Assembly: GCA_034932685.1 (NCBI GenBank)
Contig: JAYFOM010000032.1
Coordinates: forward strand, 1 to 13,231
Source of the DNA: JAQUCI01 sp034932685
GTDB taxonomy: Bacteria > Bacillota_I > Bacilli_A > Erysipelotrichales > Erysipelotrichaceae
DNA length: 13,231 bases
Direction: 5' to 3'
Shown: in pieces, positions 13,207-13,231 of the stretch
Layout: every line of letters starts with the position of its first letter
Numbering within the stretch: position 1 is the first letter of the stretch
Notes under the pieces: generated by a model
Told to the model about the DNA's origin: nothing
Database searches by the model: none
The model's input: the letters and a program-made list of their open reading frames with translations, nothing else
Position numbers and translations under genes: made by a program

Positions 13207-13231
13207 TCTCCAATAAAAGAAAGCCAGATCA
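13207..13231 (+). repeat. Right terminal inverted repeat of IS3 element
   Basis: The last 25 bases (TCTCCAATAAAAG...CCAGATCA) are the inverted partner of the left repeat. The element, and the window, end at the terminal CA. Confidence 0.85.

Larger units (their letters stand above)
11752..13231 (+). mobile_element. IS3-family insertion sequence, complete (1480 bp)
   Basis: Both ends can be defined. The left 25 bp (TGAAATGGCTTCC...TTGGAGA) match the reverse complement of the last 25 bp of the window (TGATCTGGCTTTC...TTGGAGA) at 21 of 25 positions, and the element starts TG and ends CA, as IS3 elements do. It holds one transposase ORF. The left flank reads TTGCGAC, so a 3-4 bp target duplication (GAC or CGAC) would be expected just beyond base 13231. 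It sits 8 bp after tRNA-Gly, in the direction of tRNA transcription. Confidence 0.88.

Noticed and set aside
1..13231. CRISPR array, prophage, toxin-antitoxin or defence genes
   Set aside because: No regularly spaced direct repeats and no cas, phage structural, restriction or toxin-like proteins were seen.
1..13231. Mycoplasma-type genetic code (TGA as Trp)
   Set aside because: Four well-defined genes end with TGA at the length expected for their families, and Trp is written TGG.

Overview
The window looks like a chromosomal segment of an AT-rich, low-GC Gram-positive bacterium of the Bacilli/Erysipelotrichia/Acholeplasma-like type. The evidence is that all five tRNA genes encode their 3' CCA, Shine-Dalgarno sequences are AGGAGG-like, rapZ and a queT-like ECF S-component are present, and A+T is high. 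TGA ends at least four genes (ribokinase, aminotransferase, yjjI, queT), so this is the standard bacterial code and not the Mycoplasma code. Both ends lie in insertion sequences: the left edge cuts an IS1182-type transposase, and the right edge falls exactly on the terminal repeat of an IS3-family element. The window may therefore be a whole contig broken at IS repeats.

Layout. 1-1129: 5'-truncated IS1182-like transposase. 1160-4747, minus strand: two two-gene units, HAD phosphatase + YgjP-like metalloprotein (overlapping by 16 bp), then a MalY/PatB-type aminotransferase + ribokinase (4-bp ATGA overlap). 4748-4817: a short divergent promoter region. 4818-7186, plus strand: yjjI-yjjW, a glycyl radical enzyme of unknown substrate and its radical-SAM activase, closed by an intrinsic terminator. 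7271-9725, plus strand: MFS transporter, membrane-anchored glycerophosphodiester phosphodiesterase and an AroQ chorismate mutase, tightly packed. The mutase gene overlaps the convergent rapZ by 38 bp. 9688-11099, minus strand: queT-like transporter followed by rapZ. 11100-11309: an intergenic region rich in inverted repeats. 11310-11743: tRNA genes Thr-Tyr-Gln-Lys-Gly. 11752-13231: a complete IS3-family element.

How the genes may work together. The clearest functional unit is yjjI-yjjW, whose substrate is not known. In E. coli the same pair sits beside the deo nucleoside-catabolism genes, and here a ribokinase and a sugar-type MFS carrier are nearby, which fits a pentose/nucleoside setting only loosely. 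The chorismate mutase keeps all eight catalytic residues of the E. coli enzyme but carries about 19 extra residues within its first helix. The leader of queT contains competing complementary segments that resemble a regulatory RNA switch. The IS3 transposase is one uninterrupted ORF in which a perfect A7 slippery heptamer would make a short OrfA-like protein rather than the full transposase. No CRISPR array, prophage or defence system was seen, and most of the window is ordinary core and metabolic gene content.
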